Part shown: positions 1 to 5,422 of the stretch, piece by piece
How the letters are laid out: the number at the start of each line of letters is the position of its first letter
Position numbering within the stretch: position 1 is the first letter of the stretch
Source of the DNA: Mariprofundus sp.
Lineage (GTDB): Bacteria; Pseudomonadota; Zetaproteobacteria; Mariprofundales; Mariprofundaceae
DNA: 7,003 nt
Assembly: GCA_030951065.1 (NCBI GenBank)
Contig: JAUZQH010000100.1
Span: forward strand, 1 to 7,003
Direction of reading: 5' to 3'
The notes under the pieces: generated by a model
What the model was told of the DNA's origin: nothing
Seen by the model: only the letters and a program-made list of their open reading frames with translations
Databases searched by the model: none
Translations under genes and position numbers: made by a program

Positions 1-1
1 G

Positions 2-202
2 CATAACATTGCCACTTTGGCTTCGGCATCTGTTCGACGTCCTGGTGAAAGCATGTTGTTAATTATTTCATGCTTGTTTGAATCCAAATTGGAGTACTTT
101 GATCAGATGTCTGAATTGCTTGAACAGGCTGCTGATATTCGGAAAGAAATCCCTAAACGTGGCTATGCGTTTTTACGCTTTGCACTATATCGATCACAAT
201 AA
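2..202 (+). CDS. C-terminal fragment of an unrecognised protein, open to the left edge
   Basis: The frame is open from base 2 and ends at TAA 200-202, so the start probably lies outside the window; the only early start is a TTG at 17 without a convincing ribosome binding site. The 66 visible residues include a short hydrophobic stretch (LLIISCLF) followed by an amphipathic, helix-like segment containing YFDQMSELLEQAADIRKEI. I do not recognise the family. A second open frame overlaps the end (157-339). A T-run at 170-174 lies in that overlap, so a one-base loss there could have cut a longer protein short. Coding status is supported only by frame openness and plausible composition. Confidence 0.35.
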   Translation, partial: HNIATLASASVRRPGESMLLIISCLFESKLEYFDQMSELLEQAADIRKEIPKRGYAFLRFALYRSQ

Positions 203-339
203 AAATCGCTGACCGTAAGGAAGTCACTACGAGTTTACAGGTAACTTTGGTTGCTTGTAAAGATGTTGAATCTCCTTGCGCTGTAACGAAGTTTCGTTCT
301 GTTGAGAAAGAACTTGCCAGCAAGGGAATTCGTTCATGA
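157..339 (+). other. Open frame continuing the upstream fragment after a possible frameshift
   Basis: This frame follows a TAA at 154-156 and runs open to TGA 337-339, but has no good start codon. Its residues look protein-like (for example IKIADRKEVTTSLQVTLVAC). Adding one T to the run at 170-174 would join it to the preceding fragment and give one continuous C-terminal region of about 112 residues. Its stop overlaps the ATG of the next ORF as ATGA (336-339), an arrangement typical of translationally coupled genes, which supports this being the real 3' end of the upstream gene. The join is inference; a sequencing error would look the same. Function unknown. Confidence 0.3.
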
Positions 340-710
340 CTCCGTCTGAATGGTCTTATTATGAAGCGAATAGTGAATGGGGATGCATGGATGATTTTTT
401 ATTCAGCCCCCCTGCTTTTGGCTTTGATTATGGGCAAACCGTTCGACTGGGTAATGCGAAAATCAGCGAAATCCGCTTTCGTGTCCCCTACTGGATGAAA
501 GAATATTTCACCCGGCATTGTGAAATGCAGGCGTGCCAGCCGCGCACTTGTTGCGGCAATTTATCCGTGAAGTTCTGGCCAAAAGCAATGAGACCGGACG
601 TTGACCTGTTGAACCCGTCGCGGCTTTGTGGATACACTTTTACTGGCATTCGTGGCTGTTTGTGCCGCCATTGTCGCGCAACCGAATTTATCCATTATGC
701 GACACAATAA
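336..710 (+). CDS. Unrecognised 124-residue ORF, possibly frameshifted
   Basis: The ATG at 336 overlaps the preceding stop (ATGA) and has a purine-rich AAGGGA 7-8 nt upstream, so initiation here is plausible. The first 60 or so residues look like a real, aromatic-rich soluble protein (MTPSEWSYYEANSEWG, then a segment ending RFRVPYWMKEYF). After about residue 60 the composition becomes Cys- and Arg-rich and less convincing, while frame +2 (524-604) and then frame +1 (613-735) look more protein-like. I therefore suspect the reading frame is lost near position 520. There are no recognisable motifs: the Cys residues in the last third form CxxC-like pairs but may be out-of-frame artefacts. No family recognised. 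Confidence 0.4.
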   Translation: MTPSEWSYYEANSEWGCMDDFLFSPPAFGFDYGQTVRLGNAKISEIRFRVPYWMKEYFTRHCEMQACQPRTCCGNLSVKFWPKAMRPDVDLLNPSRLCGYTFTGIRGCLCRHCRATEFIHYATQ

Positions 711-735
711 AAAAGGAGCCACGTATATGTTGTGA
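524..735 (+). pseudogene. Coding-like fragments in shifted frames (possible gene remnants)
   Basis: Frame +2 from 524 to the TGA at 602-604 reads with a plausible helical tail (VPAAHLLRQFIREVLAKSNE). Frame +1 from 613 to the TGA at 733-735 contains a clean hydrophobic stretch (VDTLLLAFVAVCAAIVAQP) that would make one membrane helix, followed by a basic tail. Neither has a good start and ribosome binding site. Together with the overlapping 336-710 frame they look like the end of one protein and the start of a small membrane protein, disrupted by one or more indels. Assignment as remnants is inference from frame quality only. Confidence 0.22.
712..735 (+). promoter_or_regulatory. Strong ribosome binding site in front of a two-codon ORF (ATG TTG TGA)
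   Basis: AAAGGAG at 712-718 is followed after 8 nt by ATG (727-729), TTG and TGA (733-735). The site and spacing are close to ideal, but only Met-Leu would be made. Reading on past the TGA in the same frame gives about 21 more sense codons to a TAA at 799-801. It may be the start of a decayed gene, a minimal leader ORF, or chance. Confidence 0.3.
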
Positions 736-756
736 GTCAAATACTGCGGTGAGATT

Positions 757-774
757 GGTCATAATATCATGACC
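757..774. repeat. 18-bp inverted repeat GGTCAT-N6-ATGACC
   Basis: Perfect 6-bp arms at 757-762 and 769-774 are separated by AATATC. It lies between the degraded region and the candidate promoter of the Yip1 gene. The size and symmetry suit a dimeric regulator site; there is no T-tract, so it is not an intrinsic terminator. A shorter inverted repeat, AAGCC-CC-GGCTT, follows at 781-792. Confidence 0.35.
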
Positions 775-803
775 TGTTTCAAGCCCCGGCTTTGCACGTA
801 AAG

Positions 804-831
804 TTGAAAACTGCGTCATAGCAAGTGTAAA
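804..831 (+). promoter_or_regulatory. Candidate sigma-70 promoter for the Yip1-family gene
   Basis: TTGAAA (804-809, five of six matches to the -35 consensus) and TGTAAA (826-831, four of six matches to the -10) are 16 bp apart. Transcription would start near 838, leaving a leader of about 55 nt. This is a motif match only. Confidence 0.28.
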
Positions 832-882
832 AAACAGCTACTTGCATCTTCTGTCTTTCAGGGCAAGTCTGCGCAACCTTCC

Positions 883-887
883 GGAGG
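883..887 (+). promoter_or_regulatory. Ribosome binding site of the Yip1-family gene
   Basis: GGAGG lies 6 nt before the ATG at 894 and fixes that start over the internal Met codons. Confidence 0.75.
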
Positions 888-893
888 TTCTCT

Positions 894-1436
894 ATGCAAT
901 ATTTTGATAAAAACAGGCCAATGCAAACACTTTTGCTGTCATTGCAAGGTATGCTAACCAGCCCGAAGGAATTCTTTTCGGAGCTTCCACCTGCAGCTTT
1001 TTATGCTAATTCAATTTTTCTGGTCACAATAGTAATATTGGCAGCATCCTTTATTGGGGTTCCCTTCCACAGTTTTACAATGCTGTTTATGGTGCCTGTC
1101 AGCTGGGGTCTGGGGCTGATTGCTCTTAAATTCTGGTCTTTATATATTTCCTGGGCTACCAGATCGTTCGGTAATGCCAAATTAAGTAAAGCCAATGCAT
1201 TTTATATCTCTGCTTATGCATCTGTTCCTCTGATGCTGTCTGCTGTACCCGTTCTTGGAATGATTTCCTGTCTGTGGAGCCTTTACCTTATGTGGATTGC
1301 ATTAATCAGCCGTTGTCATGTTAAACCAAGTACTGCCGCAATTATTATTGGCATACCAGCAATCATTTTTGCCGCATCAGCCACTGAACTCGTTTCATTT
1401 ATATTCCAGTTGTTCCCTAAATTGGGCCAAACCTAA
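894..1436 (+). CDS. Yip1-family integral membrane protein
   Basis: This is a 180-residue hydrophobic protein. The N-terminus contains LLLSLQGMLTSPKEFFSELP, the cytoplasmic motif that in bacterial Yip1-domain proteins precedes the membrane bundle. About five membrane helices follow, near residues 38-56, 62-88, 105-121, 122-138 and 146-162, separated by short loops; a basic loop (ATRSFGNAKLSKA) lies between helices 2 and 3. No catalytic residues are visible. Bacterial members have no firmly assigned role; the eukaryotic relatives act in membrane trafficking. The start is fixed by GGAGG at 883-887. The gene is transcribed alone, converging on the operon to its right, with its own candidate promoter. 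It looks more AT-rich than the minus-strand operon. Family assignment is fairly confident; function unknown. Confidence 0.75.
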   Translation: MQYFDKNRPMQTLLLSLQGMLTSPKEFFSELPPAAFYANSIFLVTIVILAASFIGVPFHSFTMLFMVPVSWGLGLIALKFWSLYISWATRSFGNAKLSKANAFYISAYASVPLMLSAVPVLGMISCLWSLYLMWIALISRCHVKPSTAAIIIGIPAIIFAASATELVSFIFQLFPKLGQT

Positions 1437-1652
1437 ATAATTTAACGAGATATTGATTTATTGCTATCTTGGCAAAGAAATTTTTATTTTCCTTTAAAAC
1501 CATGTGCTTACGCACCTGATTTGATATCGGAAAAGATGCCCCCCATTGGCGGCGTTGTTTCTCAACCCGTCGGGACAGATGAATTGAGGTTGGCCGTCCA
1601 CAATAAGGCCTGCGCAGACGTACTGATGAATAAATCAGTGTCTCCCTAACAC
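1437..1652. other. Gap between convergent genes, no convincing gene
   Basis: This 216-bp stretch separates the ends of the Yip1 gene (+) and the vWA gene (-). A TTG-initiated frame (1461-1649, +) lacks a ribosome binding site and is not convincing. An inverted repeat ACTGAT-N6-ATCAGT (1622-1639) lies just beyond the operon and could form a 6-bp hairpin at the end of its transcript, but there is no T-tract on either side. I see no clear intrinsic terminator, RNA gene or mobile-element end. Confidence 0.5.
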
Positions 1653-2486
1653 CTACTGGAATTTCAATTCCAGCATACGTCCACCAGTTTCATCAGCCAA
1701 TTTCTGGAATGCATATTTGGTATTGCCCGTGCTGGTTCCCAAGGGAAGTGTGAACACCGGAGCCGGAATTTCATGATATGCCACTGTATCTGTCGGCGGT
1801 TCATCACCAATCAATAAGTATGCGCCTGGAACCGGCGATGAGGTGGCAATATGGTGGAAGGCATGGCCAATCGTTTCATCCATGCCGACAAACGGGGCAT
1901 CGGCCATCAGTTTATCAAACATTTCAGCCATACTGCCAGTATAAGTACCCTCTTTACGATTGGCATACCAGGTCAATGCGGACAGATGTTTGCCTGAACG
2001 AATGGCTATCAGACGCAATACCGGAATCAGGAAGGTAGTTACGCCGTGCATCGAACCGGTTGCATCAACAACAATGTGCAAATCCTTGCCCGGAAGGCTA
2101 CGCAGCCCCTTGATGAATAAATCAAAGTCTTTACGCCCTTTCCCTGTTGCCATTTGAGCACTCAACAACACCTTGTTTACCTGTTGCTGCACATCTTTTC
2201 CATCCATCAATGCCTGCAGGTTTTCAAGTTGATCCTGCACGTTCACGCTGGCCAGGTTGTTGATCTCCTGCTGCAGTTTACGATTATCTTTTTCGGACTC
2301 AGCCAGCTGATCTTTGAGCGTTGCCAGCTCTCTTTCACTCACCGGATCACTCCTGCTGCCCTGTAACTGCGCATTAATCAGAATCAAGGCGAACAAAAAG
2401 ATAAAGGCCGCCAGCATCAGTAATGCCATATCGGAAAAAATTTCGTAGGGGCTATCGATTGGCGTATTGCGACGTCGACTGCGCAT
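1653..2486 (-). CDS. Single-helix membrane protein with coiled coil and vWA domain (MotB/ExbD-like anchor)
   Basis: This 277-residue protein is the last gene of the operon. The basic N-terminus (MRSRRRN) is followed by one helix at about residues 20-40. Asp19 (in FSDMALLML) sits at the head of the helix, the place of the ion-carrying Asp of MotB, ExbD, TolR and ZorB. The charge pattern predicts N-in, so the rest should be periplasmic; the whole protein lacks Cys, which fits. Residues about 50-110 look coiled-coil. A vWA domain fills about 134-277, with a MIDAS-like metal site: D141-A-T143-G-S145, a candidate Thr205 (GMDET) and Asp228 (IGDEPP). MotB-type OmpA peptidoglycan-binding sequence is absent. 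The start lies 2 nt after the channel gene, preceded by a weak AGAG. The fold is clear; the stator role is inferred from the partner gene and Asp19, and the vWA ligand is unknown. Confidence 0.82.
   Translation of the reverse strand: MRSRRRNTPIDSPYEIFSDMALLMLAAFIFLFALILINAQLQGSRSDPVSERELATLKDQLAESEKDNRKLQQEINNLASVNVQDQLENLQALMDGKDVQQQVNKVLLSAQMATGKGRKDFDLFIKGLRSLPGKDLHIVVDATGSMHGVTTFLIPVLRLIAIRSGKHLSALTWYANRKEGTYTGSMAEMFDKLMADAPFVGMDETIGHAFHHIATSSPVPGAYLLIGDEPPTDTVAYHEIPAPVFTLPLGTSTGNTKYAFQKLADETGGRMLELKFQ
1656..1673. repeat. Perfect 8-bp inverted repeat at the 3' end of the vWA gene
   Basis: CTGGAATT (1656-1663) and AATTCCAG (1666-1673) are separated by TC and cover the last codons before the TAG stop (1653-1655). 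A transcript from either strand could form a hairpin (the 2-nt loop would open to 4). With no T-tract it is not a standard terminator, though it may protect or attenuate convergent transcripts. Confidence 0.3.
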
Positions 2487-2488
2487 TT

Positions 2489-3475
2489 CTAGTCTCTGCG
2501 GCGATAAAACAGTCGGCTTAACAGATTGGGACGCACCCCAAGTGCATAGCGTGCATGGCCCGCCGCCAGTTTGCGTATCGGGTCATTTTCAGCCAACTGA
2601 CCAAGCTCTGCATGCATTTTACCCGCCTCTTCACGCAAATATCCCATTTCTTCACGGCTGGCTTTGATGGCCAGGTTCAGCAATTCCACTCGTGACTGGA
2701 GATGTTGCATGCTGGCATCCAGGGCTCTCAAATCACGCTCGTCGCTGGGCTCCAGATCAGCAGAAGCATGTACCACGCAGGTGCGCAGCATCAAATCCTG
2801 TAAACCGTTGATCGAGGCATCGGTAATCCATGAAAACACCCTGAGCAGGACACCGCCGAGTACCGAGCCGATCAGGGTGGTATAAAATGCCACCCCCATG
2901 CCGTTCATGGCGCTGCGCAAGCCCTCCACCAGAAGAGTATCATCTGTGCCCAGTGAACCCAGTGCCCCGTTCAAACCATTCATGGTAATCGTCATACCGA
3001 GTACCGTACCGATCAAACCCAGCGTGATCATCAGGTTCCCCAGCAGGCTGACAAACTGGCTGACACGATGCTGAGCCGAGAATTCGACATCGATCAACGC
3101 ATCTACATCAGCGCGACCATTGCGTGCGATAATCAGATGCAGCGCATCAACAAAGTGATCGACGATATGGCGACCGCCACGTTGCTGAATGCCCGCCAAC
3201 CCTTTGCTTTCAACCAGGGAAGCACTCCGGTAGGCACGAAACCACTCGGTGGTGAGTTTCATGGCCTGCACAAAACTGACCCCTACACCGAGAATAAACA
3301 TGCCGACAATCAACCAGGTGACATGTGTCTGATCATTCTGGACAAATTCCAGTACATTGGCCTTGCGTGACATCATCGCAAATACCGTGATGGCGGATAT
3401 CGCCCAACCCATCCATAACGCAAATGTCCTTAAGGCGCGCTGATCGGCTGCTTTCTGAATAATGATACCAGCCAT
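2489..3475 (-). CDS. MotA/TolQ/ExbB-family proton channel protein with C-terminal coiled coil
   Basis: This 328-residue inner-membrane protein has four predicted helices near residues 14-34, 52-71, 139-165 and 194-216, with a cytoplasmic stretch between helices 2 and 3. This is the MotA/ExbB order. Helix 3 carries LGLIGTVLGM, matching the ExbB/TolQ signature GLLGTVxG; its Thr157, and Thr199/Thr200 of helix 4 (AFYTTLIG), correspond to the pore threonines of ExbB and TolQ. Residues about 240-298 form a charged heptad-rich tail (DASMQHLQSRVELLNLAI), longer than in ExbB and reminiscent of the extended cytoplasmic tail of ZorA. The protein ends in a basic patch (RLFYRRRD). AGGAG lies 10 nt before the ATG. 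The gene sits 2 nt from both neighbours and directly before the single-helix vWA gene, as motA-motB and exbB-exbD pairs do. Family call strong; driven process unknown. Confidence 0.9.
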   Translation of the reverse strand: MAGIIIQKAADQRALRTFALWMGWAISAITVFAMMSRKANVLEFVQNDQTHVTWLIVGMFILGVGVSFVQAMKLTTEWFRAYRSASLVESKGLAGIQQRGGRHIVDHFVDALHLIIARNGRADVDALIDVEFSAQHRVSQFVSLLGNLMITLGLIGTVLGMTITMNGLNGALGSLGTDDTLLVEGLRSAMNGMGVAFYTTLIGSVLGGVLLRVFSWITDASINGLQDLMLRTCVVHASADLEPSDERDLRALDASMQHLQSRVELLNLAIKASREEMGYLREEAGKMHAELGQLAENDPIRKLAAGHARYALGVRPNLLSRLFYRRRD

Positions 3476-3477
3476 GC

Positions 3478-3903
3478 TTATGAATCTCCTGATGTGGTAT
3501 GACGAGGCATGTCGATATCCTCATCTTCAAACGATGCTCCTCTTGCCCGGCCTGAGCCATACAGGTTCGTCATGAAATAAATCACCCCTGCAGCCAATAA
3601 AAAATAGAGCAATGCATACAAATGACCTGACGTAATCCATGCCCGCTCATGGCCCGGACGATCTCCCCAAAACGGCAAGGAGAGAGCAAAAGCCATCAAT
3701 ACAATGCCAAAGACGCCCGCGTATACCCATTTTGGTACGTGTTTCGTGGCCGGTGAAATATTTTCAACCATCTCCCAGTCTTCCAGCCCCCGCTTTTCCA
3801 GGCGCTGCTGATCATCGTTATAACCATAGTGATCCGCTGGCACTTCACCCCACCGCTGTTGCCTATCATCCATTCTGTCCGATTCCTTGCTGTGTAAATC
3901 CAT
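3478..3903 (-). CDS. Two-helix membrane protein of unknown function
   Basis: The protein has 141 residues with a hydrophilic, charged N-terminal part (1-56), helices at about 59-79 (WVYAGVFGIVLMAFALSLPFW) without Cys or heme-binding motif, and 93-114, then an acidic tail (FEDEDIDMP). Met1 is preferred over Met11 because GGAG lies 7 nt upstream within the end of the ferredoxin gene and Met1 leaves only a 1-nt gap. The segment before helix 1 (VPKWVYAGVFGIVL) resembles loosely the PLPRWW-type approach to the membrane anchor of CcoP/FixP N-terminal domains. With a CcoG-like neighbour that is suggestive, but it is a visual likeness only, and no cytochrome domain follows. It may be a small scaffold linking the ferredoxin and the channel. 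Existence as a gene is well supported by operon packing; function is not assigned. Confidence 0.78.
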   Translation of the reverse strand: MDLHSKESDRMDDRQQRWGEVPADHYGYNDDQQRLEKRGLEDWEMVENISPATKHVPKWVYAGVFGIVLMAFALSLPFWGDRPGHERAWITSGHLYALLYFLLAAGVIYFMTNLYGSGRARGASFEDEDIDMPRHTTSGDS

Positions 3904-3904
3904 A

Positions 3905-5221
3905 TCAGTTCTCCATCACCTTTCCTTGCGAAAAATGTGTCACATCAAAATAAGCTGACCAGCCATCATCGGCACGGGCCAGCACGCGAAAGCGGTGCAA
4001 GCCCTTGCCCAGCGATGGGCTCAGGTGCAGCTGAACATCGATGCGTCCGGCGCTGTCAAAATGCACCAGCTCTTTGTCCAGTCGGTAATCCCGGACATCC
4101 AGCCCTTCCAGGCTCAACCTCACCGTTGTTGGATGCAATAATTTATGGGCAATATTGATACGGTAATCGAGCACCTGTCCGGCTGCTCCCTCAGACTGAT
4201 GATAGACCGAGAAATCATCCGGCTGGTAACTGGCTACGCCTATAGCAAACAACAGTGCGCCGGCCAGCGTCGCCAGCCATGGCTTTTTTGTGCGTTTGAA
4301 AAATGTAATCAGCGGTGAATCCTGATCATGACCTGTTCCCTGCACAAAATACAGCAAACCGCGCCCCTGCAGTTTTTTACTCCGGTGATGCAGTTGATCG
4401 CATGCAGTCACGCATTCACCGCAATTCACACAGCCATCGAACGACTTGATCTGGCGCGGATCGATATCCAGGTAACAGGCATCGACACAGAAATGGCAAT
4501 CAGTACAGTCATCCGAACGATGTTTGTCATACGCAACACGCAACGACTCGGATGACTGGAACGACTGTTGCCAAACCCGGTAAAAGCAGAAGTTCTTGCA
4601 CAGCAAATGCCGCACGGCAGCGATATCGATCAAAAACAGCGCGAACAGAATCAGATAAATCCAGTACAGGCTGCCAGTCTGGCGAGCCTGTTCGGAAAAG
4701 CTCAAAAACGACCAGATCACCGAGGGAGGGTTAAAATACAGTAGCGGTATCAAGGCATAGAACGCTGCCGGCAGCATCAAGCCGATGGCCAGCAGGCTGT
4801 AATTCCACCACGACTTCCGTCGCACCGAGACCTGCATCCTGGCACCGCTCAGATCCATCATATCGGCTCTGCGTCCCAGCAATTTCCGGGTCAGCATGTT
4901 GGCGAATTCGGAGGCTGTATTCTGCGGACACATCCAGCCGCAAAAAGCCGATCCGACCAGTGCATAACTAAGCATCAGCAGGCTGGCCAGAAACAGCCAC
5001 ATACCCAATACAATGGTAATATCGGAAAACCAGACCTGATGATCCAGCATAACGACACCGCCCATCTCCATATCAATACGAAACAAGCCGCTGAGTGGAA
5101 TCAAAATGATAATCAGCAGTGATAAATACTGCACAGTCCGGCGCGCCGGATGCATCACACGCGCTCCAGGTACATGTTCCTGCTGGACAGGAATCTTCTT
5201 TAAAGCTTCATGGGCAGTCAT
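3905..5221 (-). CDS. CcoG/FixG/RdxA-like membrane polyferredoxin (2 x [4Fe-4S])
   Basis: This 438-residue protein opens the operon. Helices lie near residues 31-47, 67-92, 142-163, 186-203 and 314-331. FCGWMCPQN holds the C94-x3-C98-P motif of the NapH/CcoG/NosR group; the second pair is C208-x3-C212 with Phe in place of Pro. Two ferredoxin motifs follow: C239xxC242xxC245xxxC249, with Tyr instead of the usual Pro, and C264xxC267xxC270xxxC274. Residues about 340-430 match the C-terminal immunoglobulin-like domain of FixG/CcoG, expected in the periplasm. Known CcoG proteins reduce copper for cbb3 oxidase assembly; typical members are slightly longer, near 470 residues. No ccoNOQP, ccoH, ccoI or ccoS is visible, so the partner here may differ. 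The ATG at 5221 has a weak purine-rich upstream region (GAGACAGAGCGGCAAG). Family confident; role as true CcoG uncertain, hence no symbol. Confidence 0.88.
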   Translation of the reverse strand: MTAHEALKKIPVQQEHVPGARVMHPARRTVQYLSLLIIILIPLSGLFRIDMEMGGVVMLDHQVWFSDITIVLGMWLFLASLLMLSYALVGSAFCGWMCPQNTASEFANMLTRKLLGRRADMMDLSGARMQVSVRRKSWWNYSLLAIGLMLPAAFYALIPLLYFNPPSVIWSFLSFSEQARQTGSLYWIYLILFALFLIDIAAVRHLLCKNFCFYRVWQQSFQSSESLRVAYDKHRSDDCTDCHFCVDACYLDIDPRQIKSFDGCVNCGECVTACDQLHHRSKKLQGRGLLYFVQGTGHDQDSPLITFFKRTKKPWLATLAGALLFAIGVASYQPDDFSVYHQSEGAAGQVLDYRINIAHKLLHPTTVRLSLEGLDVRDYRLDKELVHFDSAGRIDVQLHLSPSLGKGLHRFRVLARADDGWSAYFDVTHFSQGKVMEN

Positions 5222-5347
5222 GTCTTGCCGCTCTGTCTCAAATCCAGCCAGGGGTCAGTAGCATTGATTTGAACTGCCCGTTTATTTTCTGAAAAATAAC
5301 CATCTGAGGAATTTAAACACTCCATTGATCTGAATTGGGAACCGCGA

Positions 5348-5375
5348 AACATAAGCATGCTTCTTTTTGTATCAA
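5348..5375 (-). promoter_or_regulatory. Candidate sigma-70 promoter of the four-gene operon
   Basis: On the minus strand TTGATA (5375-5370, five of six matches) and TATGTT (5353-5348, four of six) are 16 bp apart, giving a start near 5341 and a leader of about 120 nt. The spacer includes most of a perfect 10-bp palindrome, AAGCATGCTT (5353-5362). This is the best promoter-like match I found between the two divergent genes. Confidence 0.38.
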
Positions 5376-5396
5376 TTCACTAAAAAAACAATTATC

Positions 5397-5414
5397 ATGT
5401 GCATAAATGCACAT
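5397..5414. promoter_or_regulatory. 18-bp dyad upstream of the LysR gene, probable operator
   Basis: ATGTGCATAAATGCACAT has perfect 8-bp arms (5397-5404 and 5407-5414) around AA. It ends directly before the ribosome binding site and overlaps a TATCAT (5393-5398), a five-of-six match to a -10 element, though no good -35 is visible. Occupancy would block expression of the LysR gene. It also reads TGTGC-N6-GCACA, the half-site spacing of CRP/FNR-family boxes with a changed fifth base. It could be an autoregulatory LysR site or a site for another dimeric regulator. Confidence 0.5.
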
Positions 5415-5416
5415 AA

Positions 5417-5422
5417 AGAGGT
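5417..5422 (+). promoter_or_regulatory. Ribosome binding site of the LysR gene
   Basis: AGAGGT lies 6 nt before the ATG at 5429 and immediately follows the 18-bp dyad. Confidence 0.6.

Noticed and set aside
1461..1649. 62-residue TTG-initiated frame in the convergent gap
   Set aside because: It has no ribosome binding site, no recognisable motif and only a TTG start.
1653..3475. Zorya anti-phage system
   Set aside because: The channel tail and Asp-bearing anchor recall ZorA/ZorB, but the partner has a vWA domain instead of OmpA, and no ZorC, ZorD or ZorE is present.
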